A stretch of 64,000 nt of DNA from Chlorocebus sabaeus (lineage: Eukaryota > Chordata > Mammalia > Primates > Cercopithecidae). Below the pieces are notes generated by a model. The model worked only from the letters and a program-made list of their open reading frames with translations, was not told the origin of the DNA and did not search any database. Both the position numbers and the translations under genes were made by a program. Positions within the stretch are counted from its first letter, which is position 1, and each line of letters begins with the position of its first letter. Below are positions 48,218-59,470 of the stretch, piece after piece. Where the stretch lies: positions 48,808,026-48,872,025 of the forward strand of contig NC_132915.1 in NCBI RefSeq assembly GCF_047675955.1, in the 5' to 3' direction.

Positions 48218-49251
48218 CTTTGTGGTTTTATCTGCCTTTGGTCTTTGATGATGGTGACGTACTGATGGGGTTTTGGTGTGGGTGTCCTTTCTGTTTGTTA
48301 GAAGGAAAACTAACAGTCAGGACCCTCAGCTGCAGGTCTGTTGGAATTTGCTTGAGGATCACTCCAGACCCTGTTTACCTGGGTATCAGCAGTGGAGGCT
48401 GCAGAAGATAGAATATTGCTGAACAGAGTGTTGCTGTCTGATTCTTGCTCTGGAAACTTCGTCTCAGAGATGTGCCCAGCTGTGTGAGGTATGCAGTGTC
48501 AGTCTGCACCTAGTGGGGGATGTCTCCCAGTTAGGCTACTCAGGGGTCAGGGACCCACTTGAGCAGGCAGTCTGTCTCTTCTCAGATCTCAACCTCCGTG
48601 CTGGGAGATCCACTGCACTCTTCAAAGCTATCAGACAGGGGCATTTACCTCTGCTGAGGTTTCTGTTGCTTTTTGTTTAGCTATGCCCTGTCTCCAGAGG
48701 AGGAGTCTACAGAGGCAGGCTGGCCTCCTTGAGCTGTGGTGGGCTTCACCCAATTCTAACTTCCCAGTGGCTTTGTTTACCTACTTAAGCTTCAGTAATG
48801 GCGGGTGCCCCTCCCCAGGCCTCGCTGCTGCCTTGCAGTTAGATCTCAGACTGCTGTGCTAGCAATGAGGGAGGCTCCGTGGGCATGGGACCCTCCGAGC
48901 CAGGTGTGGGGTATAATCTCCTGGTGTGCCATTTGCTAAGACCCTTGGTAAAGCACAGTATTAGGGTGGGAGTTACCCGATTTTCCAGGTATTGTGTGTC
49001 TCAATTTCCTTTGGCTAGGAAAAGGAATTTCCTTCCCCCTTGTGCTTCCCAGGTGAGGCGATGCCTTGCCCTGCTTCAGCTCTTGCTGGTCAGGCTGCAC
49101 CAGCTGACCAGCACTGATTGTCCGGCACTCCCCAGTGAGATGAACCTGGTACCTCAGTTGAAAATGTAGAAATCACCCGTCTTCTGTGTTGCTCGCACTG
49201 GGAGCTGGAGGCTGGAGCTGTTCCTATTTGGCCATCTTGGGTGTGTCCCCC
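48218..49251 (-). promoter_or_regulatory. L1 5' UTR (internal promoter region)
   Basis: About 1.03 kb between the ORF1 start and the 5' terminus, GC-richer than its surroundings, as expected for an L1 5' UTR. In the family this region carries a sense Pol II promoter and an antisense promoter. Here the sense direction is that of SLC24A2; the antisense one would point toward higher coordinates. Activity is unknown. Confidence 0.7.
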
Positions 49252-50188
49252 GATATCAATAATTTCTTATTCTCTCAGGCAATATGAATAAATAGAAAGC
49301 CTTTGTAAATAAGATGAAAGGGAAAAATTCAGAGCCCTAAGGAGAAAATACGATTTTATTCCAGTAGGCAAGCTTTAAGTAGACTTTCTATCAGAAACAA
49401 AGCTGCTAAGCAGGTGTCAAGACTCATAATATTGTGACACCTTAATTCTGTGTTTTGTGCAGAGCTGAAAACAATGGTAGAGTTGGAACTCTTGAAGGTA
49501 AAATTACCAAAAATGCACAGTCACACTTTGAAAGAGGGAAATGCTCTGAAATCAACAACTCTTTGCCAAATAAAAGGTGCCTCCCAGAAACATTCCATAG
49601 AACACTCTTAATTTTGTCAGCTTAAATCACAGTATGTATTTCACAAAAGAAATACCTATAAACTCCCACCCAAAACACTGGCTGGCTCAGGAATAGTAAG
49701 TTGTTCTCGCCTCCATGGTTTCCTAAACATATTGACTAATTAGTGGGGTCAGCATACTAATGGCCTTCATTATGTCAATGGATTACGAAAATAGAACATT
49801 ATACTTGAAATTTAAATATGGAAGACTGACCTATAACATTATTCACTACTGGGTTGTGGATCATTTTGGTCTTACAGACCCAAATACCTGACTTTAAAAT
49901 CTCTAAGTGACACATGGAAAATGAACTTTTGGCACCCTGACACTGTAGTTTAGGACTCGCCAAGGAAGGTGTGCTGTGAGTCACTTCCAAAGCAAACCCG
50001 AGTTCTGGGATGGCTTTCCTAAGGGCTCTAAGGCTGAGGATAAAGCATCATTTGCTTTTCCCCTTTGCAAACGGATGAAAACAGGGCGAGTCTGGAAGAA
50101 GAAAAACTGTTAGACCACATGACAGAAAACCAGAGAGCTGTATTCAGACAAGTTCAGTTACTCAACTCTGATGTCAGTCCCTATTGAC

Positions 50189-50615
50189 TGTTATAGACTG
50201 AAAGTTTATGAGCCCTCCCTCCAACCCCCAATTCATATGCCCAAACTCCACTCCCTACAGTGTGGCTGTATTCAGAGATGAGGCCTCTAATGAAGTGATT
50301 AAGGTTAAATGAGGTAATAAGGGTGGGGCCCTGATTCAACAGGATCATAAGAAATCCCAGAAGGCTTGTGCTCGCTCTCTGTCTCTATGTCCCTCTCTTT
50401 CCCCCCAGGGTGCACGTGCACCAAGGGAAAGCCATGTGAAGACATAATGAGACAGCAGCCATCTGCAAGCCAAAAAGGAAGCCCTTACCAGAGACTGAAT
50501 CTGCCAGAACCTTGATCTTGGACTTCCAACCCCCCAGATCTGCGGGAAAATAAGCTGTTGTTTAAGCCTCCAAGTCTATGGTATTTTATTCTGGTAGCCC
50601 CAATAGACTAATACA
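50189..50615 (+). mobile_element. MLT1-type LTR, near complete
   Basis: Begins tgttatagactgaaag, has 'caattcatatgcccaaactc', 'aaggttaaatgaggtaataa', 'agaaccttgatcttggactt' and 'aataagctgttgtttaagcc', and ends 'atagactaataca'. Plus orientation solo LTR. Confidence 0.9.
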
Positions 50616-50796
50616 ATGCCCATATGCATGTTTATCTTTTTCAAAGATCTCATTTTTGAATAGATCTTTTTGACTTTGAAATAAATCATTGCGTTCACTT
50701 TATTTTTAAATTGCCCTTTTTTTCCACTTATTCTTTACTGAGCCTTAGAAAGATCTCTTTATCTTTGTTCTTTTAATTTTTCAATGTCTTTGCATT

Positions 50797-50802
50797 TGTG
50801 TA

Positions 50803-50850
<48 letters not shown>
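50797..50850. repeat. (TG)n(TA)n compound microsatellite
   Basis: TGTGTATGTATG leading into about 12 TG units, then about 9 TA units, abutting the T tail of the next Alu. Probably length-polymorphic. Confidence 0.95.
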
Positions 50851-50868
<18 letters not shown>

Positions 50869-51160
50869 TTGAGACAGAGTCTTGCTCTGTCACCCAGGTG
50901 GAAGTACAGTGGCACGATCTTGGCTCACTGCAGCCTCTGCCTCCCAGGTTTGAGTGATTCTCTTTCCTCAGCCTCCTGTGTAGCTGGGATGACGAGTGCC
51001 AGACACTATACCTGGTTAACTTTTTTTTTTTTGTATTTCTAGTAGAGATGGGTTTTCACCATGTTGGCCAGGCTGGTCTTGAACTCCTGACCTCAAGTGA
51101 TCTGCCCACCTTGGCTTCCCAAAGTGCTGGGATTATAGGTGTGAGCGACCACACCCAGCC
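50851..51160 (-). mobile_element. Alu element (minus strand)
   Basis: T20 tail, 'gagacagagtcttgctctgt', a second T/A-rich linker, ending 'gcgaccacacccagcc'. Confidence 0.95.
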
Positions 51161-51369
51161 TGTATTTGTATTTTTTAACCAACTAATTCTCTGTACTCTG
51201 TTCTTATCCTCTACTTTCCTATCACTTATCTCTTATCCATAAGATAAGTCAAAAAGAGGTAAGTTTACGTGTTTCTTTTTGGAAGGCAATGCCATGTGAG
51301 ACATTTGTTTTGCCTTCTGTGTGAACATCCTAAACCAACAGAGCTAACAGTTAAGTGGAAAACAGACTT

Positions 51370-51672
51370 TTTTTTTTTTTTTTTTTTTTTTGAGATGGAG
51401 TCTTGCTCTGTTGCCCAGGCTGCAGTGCAGTGGTGCGATCTCGGCTGTCTGCAACCTCCACCACCCGGGTTCAAGGGATTCTCCTGCCTCAGCCTCCCAA
51501 GTAGCTGGGACTACAGGTGCGTGCCACCACACCTGGCTAATTTTTTGTATTTTTAGTAGAGACAGGGTTTCACCGTGTTAGTGAGGATGGTCTTGACCTT
51601 CTGACCTCGTGGTCCGCCTGCCTCGGCCTCCCAAAGTGCTAGGATTACAGGCATGAGGCACTACTCCTGGCC
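51370..51672 (-). mobile_element. Alu element (minus strand)
   Basis: T22-type tail followed by an antisense Alu ending 'gcactactcctggcc'. Perfect direct repeats gaaaacagactt at 51358-51369 and 51673-51684 mark the target site. Confidence 0.97.
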
Positions 51673-52774
51673 GAAAACAGACTTCTTAAAAATAATAAAT
51701 CTTTGTTTGCCTGGTGGTAGAAAATAATTTACTCCCTTTATAATACCATCATATGGTTTGTTTTATATATAGATGGAAAAAAATCAAGAATTTGGCACCC
51801 TAAACACAACATGAGAAGGTTTCATGCACTAATGGCCTCCTGAAAACAACTTAATCTTGGACAAGACTGAACCGAAATCAAGGTTTCAAAATATCTTGCT
51901 GTGAGTGATGAAGCTGTCTGGACCTAACTTTTCCAAGAGGCTGAGAAACCATTCTGTAATCATGCAGAATGGCTTCTGAAGAGTCTGGTGGAATGCAACT
52001 GTTTTCCCTCACTTTGCATTTTGCTCCAACGACTCTGAGGTGCAACTTATGGATGAGGTGGATTTCTTTCTGTATTGCTAGAGTAAATTGGATTTGTTGT
52101 TTTCATGGGCTTTGTAAATCTGTAAATCTTGCTGATAAAATCCATAAGAGATTTGCTAACCTAAAAGCCAACTGGAGAATCATAAAAATAATTCAAAAAC
52201 CATTTTCGTCATCTTATTATCAACTGGATTAAAATTACTCATAGGAACAGTAATACTAATGGTAGTATTTCTTTCCACAGTGGTAACGGAGTTTTTTCTT
52301 TTTTATTAATAGCCCGTAATATATCTTATGGGAACAATTTAATAGACATTCTTCAAACTCCTTCAGAAAGCACAATGACAAGTGGCATTTTTAATAGCGA
52401 GATTCTCAGCGAATATATAATTCTTTGTCAATATTCAAATTAAGGCAGAAACTCTAGAGTCTGATCTGTATCTATTTCATCTTTTAAATGTGTTGAAAGG
52501 CCTCTGAGTGCATCTTAAGCAGTTGGTAAATATTTTTCAGGTCATCACATACAGGAACTGGACCCCAGTTTTTCCTAAAAAGTATGTATGTACAGATTAA
52601 CAGAAAAAAAATCCACTTCAGAAAATGGAACCCATGTGCCAAGGCCCAGTCAGTAAAAAAATTCCTAATTTTTGCTTGTTTTATAATTTGTCTTGGGTTT
52701 TCTCTGACACTAGTGGATTTCTTTTCTAAGGTAGTCATAGCACTAACACTGTTCGGATCTTAAAAAAATCCAAT

Positions 52775-53072
52775 CTGGGCTGGGTTATGGTGGCTCACAA
52801 TTGTAGTTCCAGCACTTTTGTAGGTCTGGATAGAAGGATCACTTGAGGCCAGGAGTTGGAGAGTAGCCTGGGAAACACAGCGAGACTCATTTCTACAAAA
52901 GATTAAAAAAACTAACTGGGCATTGTGGTGTGCACCTGTAGTCCTAGGTACTTGTGAAGCTGAGGTGGGAGGATCACTTGAGCCCAGAATTTGGAGGCTG
53001 CAGTAAGCCATGATTGCACCACTGCACTCCAGCCTGGGTGATGGTACAAGACCCCAACCCTAAAAAAATACT
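52775..53072 (+). mobile_element. Alu element, old (AluJ-like), plus strand
   Basis: Sense Alu with extensive divergence ('gctgggttatggtggctcac' to 'actgcactccagcctgggtg' and an A-rich tail). Antisense to SLC24A2 and flanked on both sides within 1.2 kb by opposite-strand Alus. Confidence 0.93.
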
Positions 53073-53587
53073 AAACAGTCCAATGAAGAGTCTTTTGATA
53101 TTCTTACTTCTTTCACTCTTCAGCTTTGGTATCTCCCCCAGCACTGCTCTTATGTTCTAGTGGTGTCAGACACAAATACACACACCCCACTTTTCACCAA
53201 TGCCTTTACTTCTTGGGTGGCAGAACCTCTTATTATACTTGATTGCTGTTCCAGGAGATTGAAAAATCAGGGTCAGGCAGTTCTTGCCTATTTTCAAACT
53301 TTCAAAATGGTGGACCTGGCTGTTACTCCTTAATTATTTAGAAAGGTGACTTTCTCTTTGGAGGTTCCCAAACCCTGTATTAAACCTCACCACTGCTAAG
53401 AACTTAAATGTTTGCTTACTAAGAATAATATTTTAGGGAGAAAGACATCATATGAATTCCAGGTACCAAATACTTGGATAATCTTAGAAATCCCTATCTG
53501 AGCTAACATTTTTTGGCCAATATTTATTACAGAATCTTCCAAAGAGGGTCTAAAATCATAGCTGCAACTTTAAACAACAATGACAAC

Positions 53588-53750
53588 AACAATCTGTAAT
53601 AAACCTTCTGATTTTCATAATGACCTTCCCTCCTTCCTCCCTTCCAACAATCTGCAACAAAACTATTGGTTTCTATAATGACCCTCCCTCCCTTCCTTCC
53701 AACAATCTGTAACAAAACTGTTGGTTTTTATAATGACCCTTCCTTCCTTT
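53588..53750 (+). repeat. Three-copy ~55-bp tandem repeat (minisatellite)
   Basis: Units start with aacaatctg at 53588, 53646 and 53701 (58, 55 and about 50 bp). Each has an A-rich part, a 'ataatgacc' box and a CCTTCC-type pyrimidine stretch. Copies differ by a few substitutions and small indels in the pyrimidine part. Confidence 0.95.
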
Positions 53751-54033
53751 CGATGGGGTCTCCTCTGTTGCCTAGGCTGGAGTGCACTAGGGTGATCACG
53801 GCACACTGTAGCCTCTGCCTCCTGGGCTCAAGTGATCCTCTGACCTCAGACTCCAAAGTAGCTAGAACCACAGGTGCATGCCACCATGTGCTGCTAATTT
53901 TTTGTATTTTTGGTAGAGATAGGGTTTTGTGATGTTGCCCAGGCTAGTCTTGAACACCTGAGCTCAAGTGATCGAACTGCCTTGGCCTCCCAAAACTGGG
54001 ATTGATTACAGGTGTGAGCCACCATGCCTGGCC
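53748..54033 (-). mobile_element. Alu element, old (minus strand)
   Basis: Antisense Alu lacking a clean T tail; starts 'gatggggtctcctctgttgc' directly at the end of the tandem repeat, ending 'gccaccatgcctggcc'. Confidence 0.92.
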
Positions 54034-54416
54034 ATGACATGTTTTTTAAAATCAACCTCAGAGATCTAAATTTAAGAGTAGGAAGATATTTTTGAGCATT
54101 TCTTTTTTTAAAAAGAGAAATTAAAAACCACAGTCACTTGCATCCTGTTTCCCCTACTCATTCTTCACTTTGTGACATAAAACTCAAACATTTTTATCAG
54201 CATTATGAGGCTTTATAAAAGCAGATCTTAAAAACTCCACTGAGTTTAGGTAAAGATAACAGTATGGAGAAATAAGTCAGAGCTGAATTCCCGAGAAAGA
54301 AAGAGCTTAATATGGCAAGGTAATAGTTGAATTGTAAAGTGAGAATAAAAGCACTTGCATTTTACACATTCTCTATCTCCAACCATCTGTTATCTATCTA
54401 CCTATCTCTGTATCTG

Positions 54417-54436
54417 TCAATCAATCAATCAATCAC
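54417..54436 (+). repeat. (TCAA)n short repeat
   Basis: About five TCAA units (tcaatcaatcaatcaatca) leading directly into the palindrome at 54431. Confidence 0.85.
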
Positions 54437-54454
54437 ATTCCTAGGAATGTGATT
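54431..54454. promoter_or_regulatory. 24-bp perfect palindrome
   Basis: Two perfect 12-bp arms, aatcacattcct and aggaatgtgatt, with no spacer. The core contains TTC-CTAG-GAA (the spacing of a STAT6-type site) and two inverted CATTCC/GGAATG words (TEAD-type half sites). Function is inferred only from motif resemblance. Confidence 0.55.
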
Positions 54455-55679
54455 TTCTTATATAAATCTGTTTGCCCACAGGTGTGTCTGGGAAGCTCTT
54501 AGCCAAAGCAGGGACAATTCTGATTTCCCTAAGGACAGAGGGAAATCTTAGAAGTGAAATGAAATAAAAACTGAAACACATAAAAAGCTGTCTCATGCTA
54601 AGTGAAAATATAGGACACAGTTATTAAAAGTTGAAGTTTTAGATTTTAGAACTAAGGAATTTGCAAGTCTCTCCCCCTTCTACCCTCATTTGTGAGCATA
54701 TTTAAAGGGTTTTGATGTGTCACAGCAGCAGGGATTATGATGCAGCAGGCAGGCAGTTTTGCAGTGTATGTGGGCCAAGTGCAAATCACCCATCTAGATT
54801 GGCAAAATTGAAATGTTAGAAAATGCTGGGTTCTGGGTGGGAGAGCATATTGCCTTGAATTGTCTTTCAAACCTGGCTAAATTCTCAACGTCAAAAATTT
54901 GAGAAGGTTGATAAATTCTCAGTGGCATCCCAGATCAGATTTCTCAGTGTTGGAATCAACAACATTGGATCAGCAGTTACTGGGAAAAGATAATTATCAC
55001 TCAGCCATTTAAAAAGTCATACTATTTCTTGGTTCCACAGAATATACAAATGAAGCAAAAACTTCATTCCTCTGTGAGACAGTATTTTAAAAATGCTCTC
55101 TATTGCCACGATAAAGACTGTATGGCAGCAACCTCTCGGAGATGAGGTGACAATGTGAAATTAGTTCACTTGTAAGTAGGGTTTTTAAAACAGCAGGTTA
55201 ATTACACAGGGCGGGCTAAACTCTCAGGAGAATAACAGCAATGAGTATGGTGCATGGGCTCATAATTTCCATTAATAAAGTCAGGACGCACACCCCACTT
55301 TTCATGGAGCTTGCTAAAAATACGACTCAAAAGGAAATAAAACTAACAAAATGAAAAGGCATTGAATCATGTCCACGAAACTGTGCTTCAGGTGGCCTGA
55401 TCATCCTGCATTCACATTTTCCTTCTGACTCTGGAGGCCCAGCCCTAATTCATCCCATCACCCAGACTTTCCAGCCTGGAAACCTCAGCAGCATCTGCAG
55501 CTTCCTTTTCTTCACTTTCCATGACCAAGTCAATACCAAATCTTCCCAATTCTGGCTCAGAAATGGTTCTCAAATCCAGCCATTGCCATTCATACTGCAG
55601 CTCATACATGGTCTACCAATAGATGCCTTGCCACTAGCGCTACTCAATAGCCATTAAAAAAATCTTAGTACTGCTAATA

Positions 55680-55920
55680 GTAGCACACACCTATGCAGTA
55701 CTTACAATGTGCCAAGAACTGTTCTAAGAGCATTTATCCTCACAACGGTGCTATGAGACAGACGCCATTATTATCCCTGTTTCATAGAAAGGGAAAATGG
55801 ATAACAGGTTAAGTCACTTGTTCAGGGTTACACAGCTGGTAAGCAGCAGAGCTAGGATTTGAATTCAGGTGGTCCATCCTCAGTCTGTGTTATAGTGACC
55901 AAAGTGCACTGCTCCTGTAT
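55680..55920 (-). mobile_element. MIR fragment
   Basis: Reverse complement of MIR: 'gtgccaagaactgttctaag', 'ttattatccctgtttcatag', 'gggttacacagctggtaagc', 'agagctaggatttgaattca' in order. Minus orientation and fairly complete. Confidence 0.88.
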
Positions 55921-56275
55921 TCCTTTAACCCATTATTATTTTTAGTAGTGTTGCATTTTTTTGGAAAAGGTAATACAATTGCCTGGTTCAACATTCAAAA
56001 GTTATAAAAAGGTGCATTTTAAAAAGCTTCCTTTCCATCCCAGTTTCCTACTGCCCAGGGCCCTGTTCTGGAAGTAAGTAGCATGACTAGTTACTTGACA
56101 GCATTCCAAGCAAATGCTTATATGCTATTTCCCTTCCCCCTTTTTTTCAGTGTACAAATATAATATACTGGATACAATTTGGCATGTTGCCTTTTTCACT
56201 AAACATGTATGGGAGGTCATTCCATAGCAGTACATGAAGAGCTTCTCATTCCTTTTTTTTTCCTGTTTTTTAAGA

Positions 56276-56500
56276 CAGATGGTTGAAACTAAGGATGGGC
56301 AAACTTTTTCTGTAAAGGGCCAGATAGTAAATATTTTAGGCTTTGAGGTCCATATGGTCTCTGTCACAGATGCTGCTATTGCTTCCTTTTTAAAAAAAGC
56401 TTTAGAAATGTAAAACCCATTCTTGTCTCATGGGTCGTACAGAAACAGGCTGCAGGTCATATTTGGCCCGTGGACCACAGTGTGCCAATCCCGGAACCAA
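56276..56500 (+). mobile_element. hAT-type nonautonomous DNA transposon relic
   Basis: 'ctgtaaagggccagatagta' and 'aatattttaggctttgaggt', ending 'atatttggcccgtggaccac', is a common mammalian hAT-like MER element. Subfamily not determined. Confidence 0.6.
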
Positions 56501-56574
56501 TAGGTTCTTACCTCACCTCCCTTTGTCTAGTATTTTTCTATTCTGATCCCTCTTGACCATTCTAAGAGAATTGT

Positions 56575-57310
56575 CTTTCTATAAAACAAATCTGATGCTG
56601 CCACTGCTCCCTCTAAATCTTCTGCACTTCCCCACTCCCGAGAGGGTGAAGTCCAGACTGGTTGGCAGTACACACAATGTCCTTCATGATCCACATACTT
56701 CTCCTCCTCCACATCTATCACACCAGTACATGTCATCATCAGCTCTTTCCCTCAACGCCTGCAACAACCTCTTTGCTCCACTATTGCTATAAACCCTCCT
56801 TCCCCCAAATCCAACCTCTAAGACACCATGGCACCAGGGATCTTTTACAAGTGCAAATCACATCTGCTAACTTCCAATGGCTTCTTGCTGCCCTAGACAG
56901 AAGTCAACTTCCCTATCATGATCTACAAAGCCTACCAGCTCTGCTTGGCCCCCCTCTCTGACTTCGTCGCTACCATGCTTCCTCCTTCCACTCTCTCTCC
57001 AGCCATACTGATTTTTCTGTTTCTGAAATAAGCTAAGTTTATTTCTGCCTTTCTGGGTGCTGTTCCCTTGGCTGGCTCCTTCTTGAACTTAAGTCTCGGT
57101 TCAAATGCCATTTCCTTGGAGGCCTTCCCTCATCTCCCAACCCACAGGAGGCTCTCCACTTTCCTTCCATCCTATCATGCTGCTTTGTTTTGTTCATGGC
57201 CTTTGTGGACATGTATAATCACATTGGGTTGTGTTTATATTCTCTGCTTTGCTAGAACATGTGGGCATCTCCAGTGCCCAGTACACTGTCTGACACATAT
57301 TAGATAATCA
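56575..57310 (+). mobile_element. L2 LINE 3' region fragments
   Basis: 'tgaagtccagactggttggc', 'tgtccttcatgatccacata', then 'cttccaatggcttcttgctg', 'ggttcaaatgccatttcctt', 'ggaggccttccctcatctcc' and 'cagtacactgtctgacacat' follow the L2 3' end order, apparently two overlapping L2 segments. Non-functional. Confidence 0.75.
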
Positions 57311-57409
57311 ATTTTCTGATTAGATAAACAATGGAAGAAATTTGAGCCAACTTACCTTTTCTAGTAGATATCTCCTTACTCCTCACCTTGTATTTTAGGC
57401 TCCAGTTCT

Positions 57410-57780
57410 ATCATCTTTCTCTCTGATCACTAAACACGACTTTCCCTTTTAAGGCTTTACACCTATGCACATGTTGTCACTTTGGTTATTTCTTTCTTCT
57501 TTGAGGGACAAACTCCTACTTACCCATCAACACCCAGCTTGAATGTTGCCTCTTCTATGGAGATTTTATATCTCCCCTAGTTAGGACCAACTTCTTCCTC
57601 TGGCAGGCTCTCAGAGCACTTTGTATAGACCTCTAAGATCACACCAGGTCATATATACCACAAACATTCACTGATTATTATGCCCTGAATGCTCCCCAAA
57701 TATTATATACATAAAACCTCTTCACTTTACGTACAATGAGCTCCTTCAGGGAAAGGATACCTTGAATGGTGTTTTAATGA
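57410..57780 (+). mobile_element. Further L2-like fragment
   Basis: 'acacccagcttgaatgttgc', 'ttctatggagattttatatc' and 'gctccttcagggaaaggata' resemble the L2 3' region again. Diverged. Confidence 0.55.
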
Positions 57781-57819
57781 TAAATAGGAATACATAATAT
57801 AAATATCTAGCATCTAACT

Positions 57820-57965
57820 CTGTAATAAGGGCTTTATGTACTTTATTTCATTTAACCCTTATGATAGCTGCAATGAGGCAAGTACTGTTACTATCTGTAC
57901 TTCACAGATGAGGCGACTAAATTAAAGCTCAGGGAAGCTAGGTAACTTGACCCTGGTGGATCTAG
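57820..57965 (-). mobile_element. MIR fragment
   Basis: 'tttatttcatttaaccctta', 'acttcacagatgaggcgact' and 'ctcagggaagctaggtaact' match MIR in reverse. Confidence 0.75.
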
Positions 57966-57979
57966 AATTCACTACCAGG

Positions 57980-58460
57980 CTGTCCTACAGTGGGCCATGG
58001 TGACCTGCAGGCCCAGGTCCTGATTGCTCTTGAGGTCCAGGTCACCTGATTGCAATTGAAGACCTGATTGCTCTTGAACTCTGAGCCTAGCAGGGTGGTG
58101 CACAAATCTGTCCCGTTCCCCTTTGTGGAGACCTAGGGGCACAGCTCTGCTCAGAGAGGGGTCATCTGGGACTCTTTTGCTCCCCTGCAGCAAGGTCCTC
58201 CCTTGCAGGGGCACAGATTTCCCTCTGTCAGCCAGATGGAGAGGCATGGGGGTGAGGCTGCCCTCTGCACACCTGTGATTGTGCCATCCCCAAGGGCAGC
58301 CAGATGTCCTTGGGGCCTGCCTCCTGCTGTCACATGCTGCTTATCCATGTGGACATAAACTGCTCTGCCAGCTCACTCTTGAGCTAATGCAAAGGAACCA
58401 CAGGGCTCTGGGCAGGAAGGTAAGGAGCGTTGAAGGCACAGGAGACAAGGGCAGAAGGAG
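57980..58460. other. GC-rich unassigned block with short internal repeats
   Basis: GC content is visibly higher than the neighbours. It contains three copies of a 16-mer close to cctgattgctcttgaa (58019-58034, 58045-58060, 58063-58078). I do not recognise a gene, exon or repeat family; an old LTR is one possibility. The open frames here on both strands have no recognisable protein similarity. Confidence 0.4.
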
Positions 58461-58689
58461 CAGCAGGCTCTTTATTCTTTCTGTTAAATTAAGGAACTTT
58501 CCTTAGGAAAGAAATACATAATTTCTATCAGAATAAGGGTAACAGGCAACAATTAGCATTTTTTTTTTTCTTAAGTAGTGGCTGCTGGGTTATATTGACT
58601 GCAGTCTGGTTTCTATTCACAGGCACTGTATCACTTTTCAGCTCATTGGGGGAAGTTCTGTCTAGAGAGTGCTTTCAGATTTTAGGGTA

Positions 58690-58855
58690 GTGCTACTCCA
58701 AGTATGGTCCTTGGACCAGCAGCATCAGCATCACTGGGGAGCTCATTAGAACTGCAGACTCTAGGCCTCATGGCAGACCTGACAAATCCAGAACCTGAAT
58801 TTTAATATGACTTCCCCAGAGAATTTGTAAGTACATTAAAATTTGAGAAACACTG
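58690..58855 (+). mobile_element. MER5-type (hAT-Charlie) DNA transposon fossil
   Basis: 'gtatggtccttggaccagca', 'gcatcagcatcactggggag', 'ctcattagaactgcagactc' and a terminal 'tttgagaaacactg' match MER5A/B order with short terminal inverted repeats. Confidence 0.85.
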
Positions 58856-59029
58856 AGCTAGGTAAAATGCAAGTTTTAAAATGCCTAATTAACATGCAAG
58901 TTTGGGGCTCCAGGTCTTAGAAATTGATTCACCTGATCAGGATGAGATCCAGAAATCTAACAAGCACCAAAGGTGGTTCTGCCTATGTTTTGAGCAACTG
59001 TGTTCTAGAGGGAGTGGTGGAAATGGTAC

Positions 59030-59143
59030 AGTTGGACAGTCCTGAGATGAAATCTCAGTTCTACCATCTACAAACTAGGTAATCCCAATTAACTATTTCA
59101 TTTCACTGAGCTTTAGTTTCCTCAACTATAAAATGGAACTACT
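59030..59143 (+). mobile_element. MIR fragment interrupted by an Alu
   Basis: 'gagctttagtttcctcaact' and 'ataaaatggaact' are MIR core words, and the element appears to continue after the Alu ('gtgaggttaaaggtgataac' near 59504). Confidence 0.7.
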
Positions 59144-59423
59144 AGCCGGTTGCAGTGGCTCACACCTGTAATCCCAGCACTTTGGGAGGCCAAGGCAAGT
59201 GGATGACCTGAGGTTAGAAGTTCAAGACCAGCCTGGTCAACATGGTGAAACCCCAACTCTACTAATAATGCATCACAAAAAAAACAGAACTGTTAGCCAG
59301 GTGTGGTGGTGTGAGCTACCCAGGAGGCTGAGGCAGGAAAATCCCTTGAACCCAGGAGACAGAGGTTGCAGTGAGCTGAGATTGCGCCACTGCACTCCAG
59401 GCTGGGTAACAGAGAGTCCGTCT

Positions 59424-59470
<47 letters not shown>
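59144..59470 (+). mobile_element. Alu element (plus strand) with a very long A tail
   Basis: Sense Alu, from 'agccggttgcagtggctcac' through a shortened middle, to an uninterrupted A50 (59425-59474). Direct repeats aaaatgga(a/g)ctact flank it at 59130-59143 and 59471-59484. Confidence 0.96.

Larger units (their letters stand above)
43101..49251 (-). mobile_element. Full-length L1 (L1PA-type) retrotransposon, decayed
   Basis: A 6.15-kb complete LINE-1 on the minus strand, from its A-rich tail (T-rich on +, from 43101) to its 5' terminus 'ccatcttgggtgtgtccccc' on +. Flanking direct repeats of 17 bp with one mismatch (gataccaataatttctt 43084-43100; gatatcaataatttctt 49252-49268) confirm target-primed insertion of a full-length copy. 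ORF2 occupies about 43.25-47.15 kb, ORF1 about 47.2-48.2 kb, and the 5' UTR about 48.2-49.25 kb. Reading frames are broken many times. Inserted in the same orientation as SLC24A2. Confidence 0.97.

Noticed and set aside
53588..53750. Spaced repeats resembling a small CRISPR array
   Set aside because: Eukaryotic context, only three head-to-tail units with no unique spacers; it is a minisatellite.
57972..58506. ORFs of 65-91 codons as a possible small gene
   Set aside because: No recognisable domain, no splice or promoter support, frames on both strands overlap; kept only as an unassigned GC-rich block.
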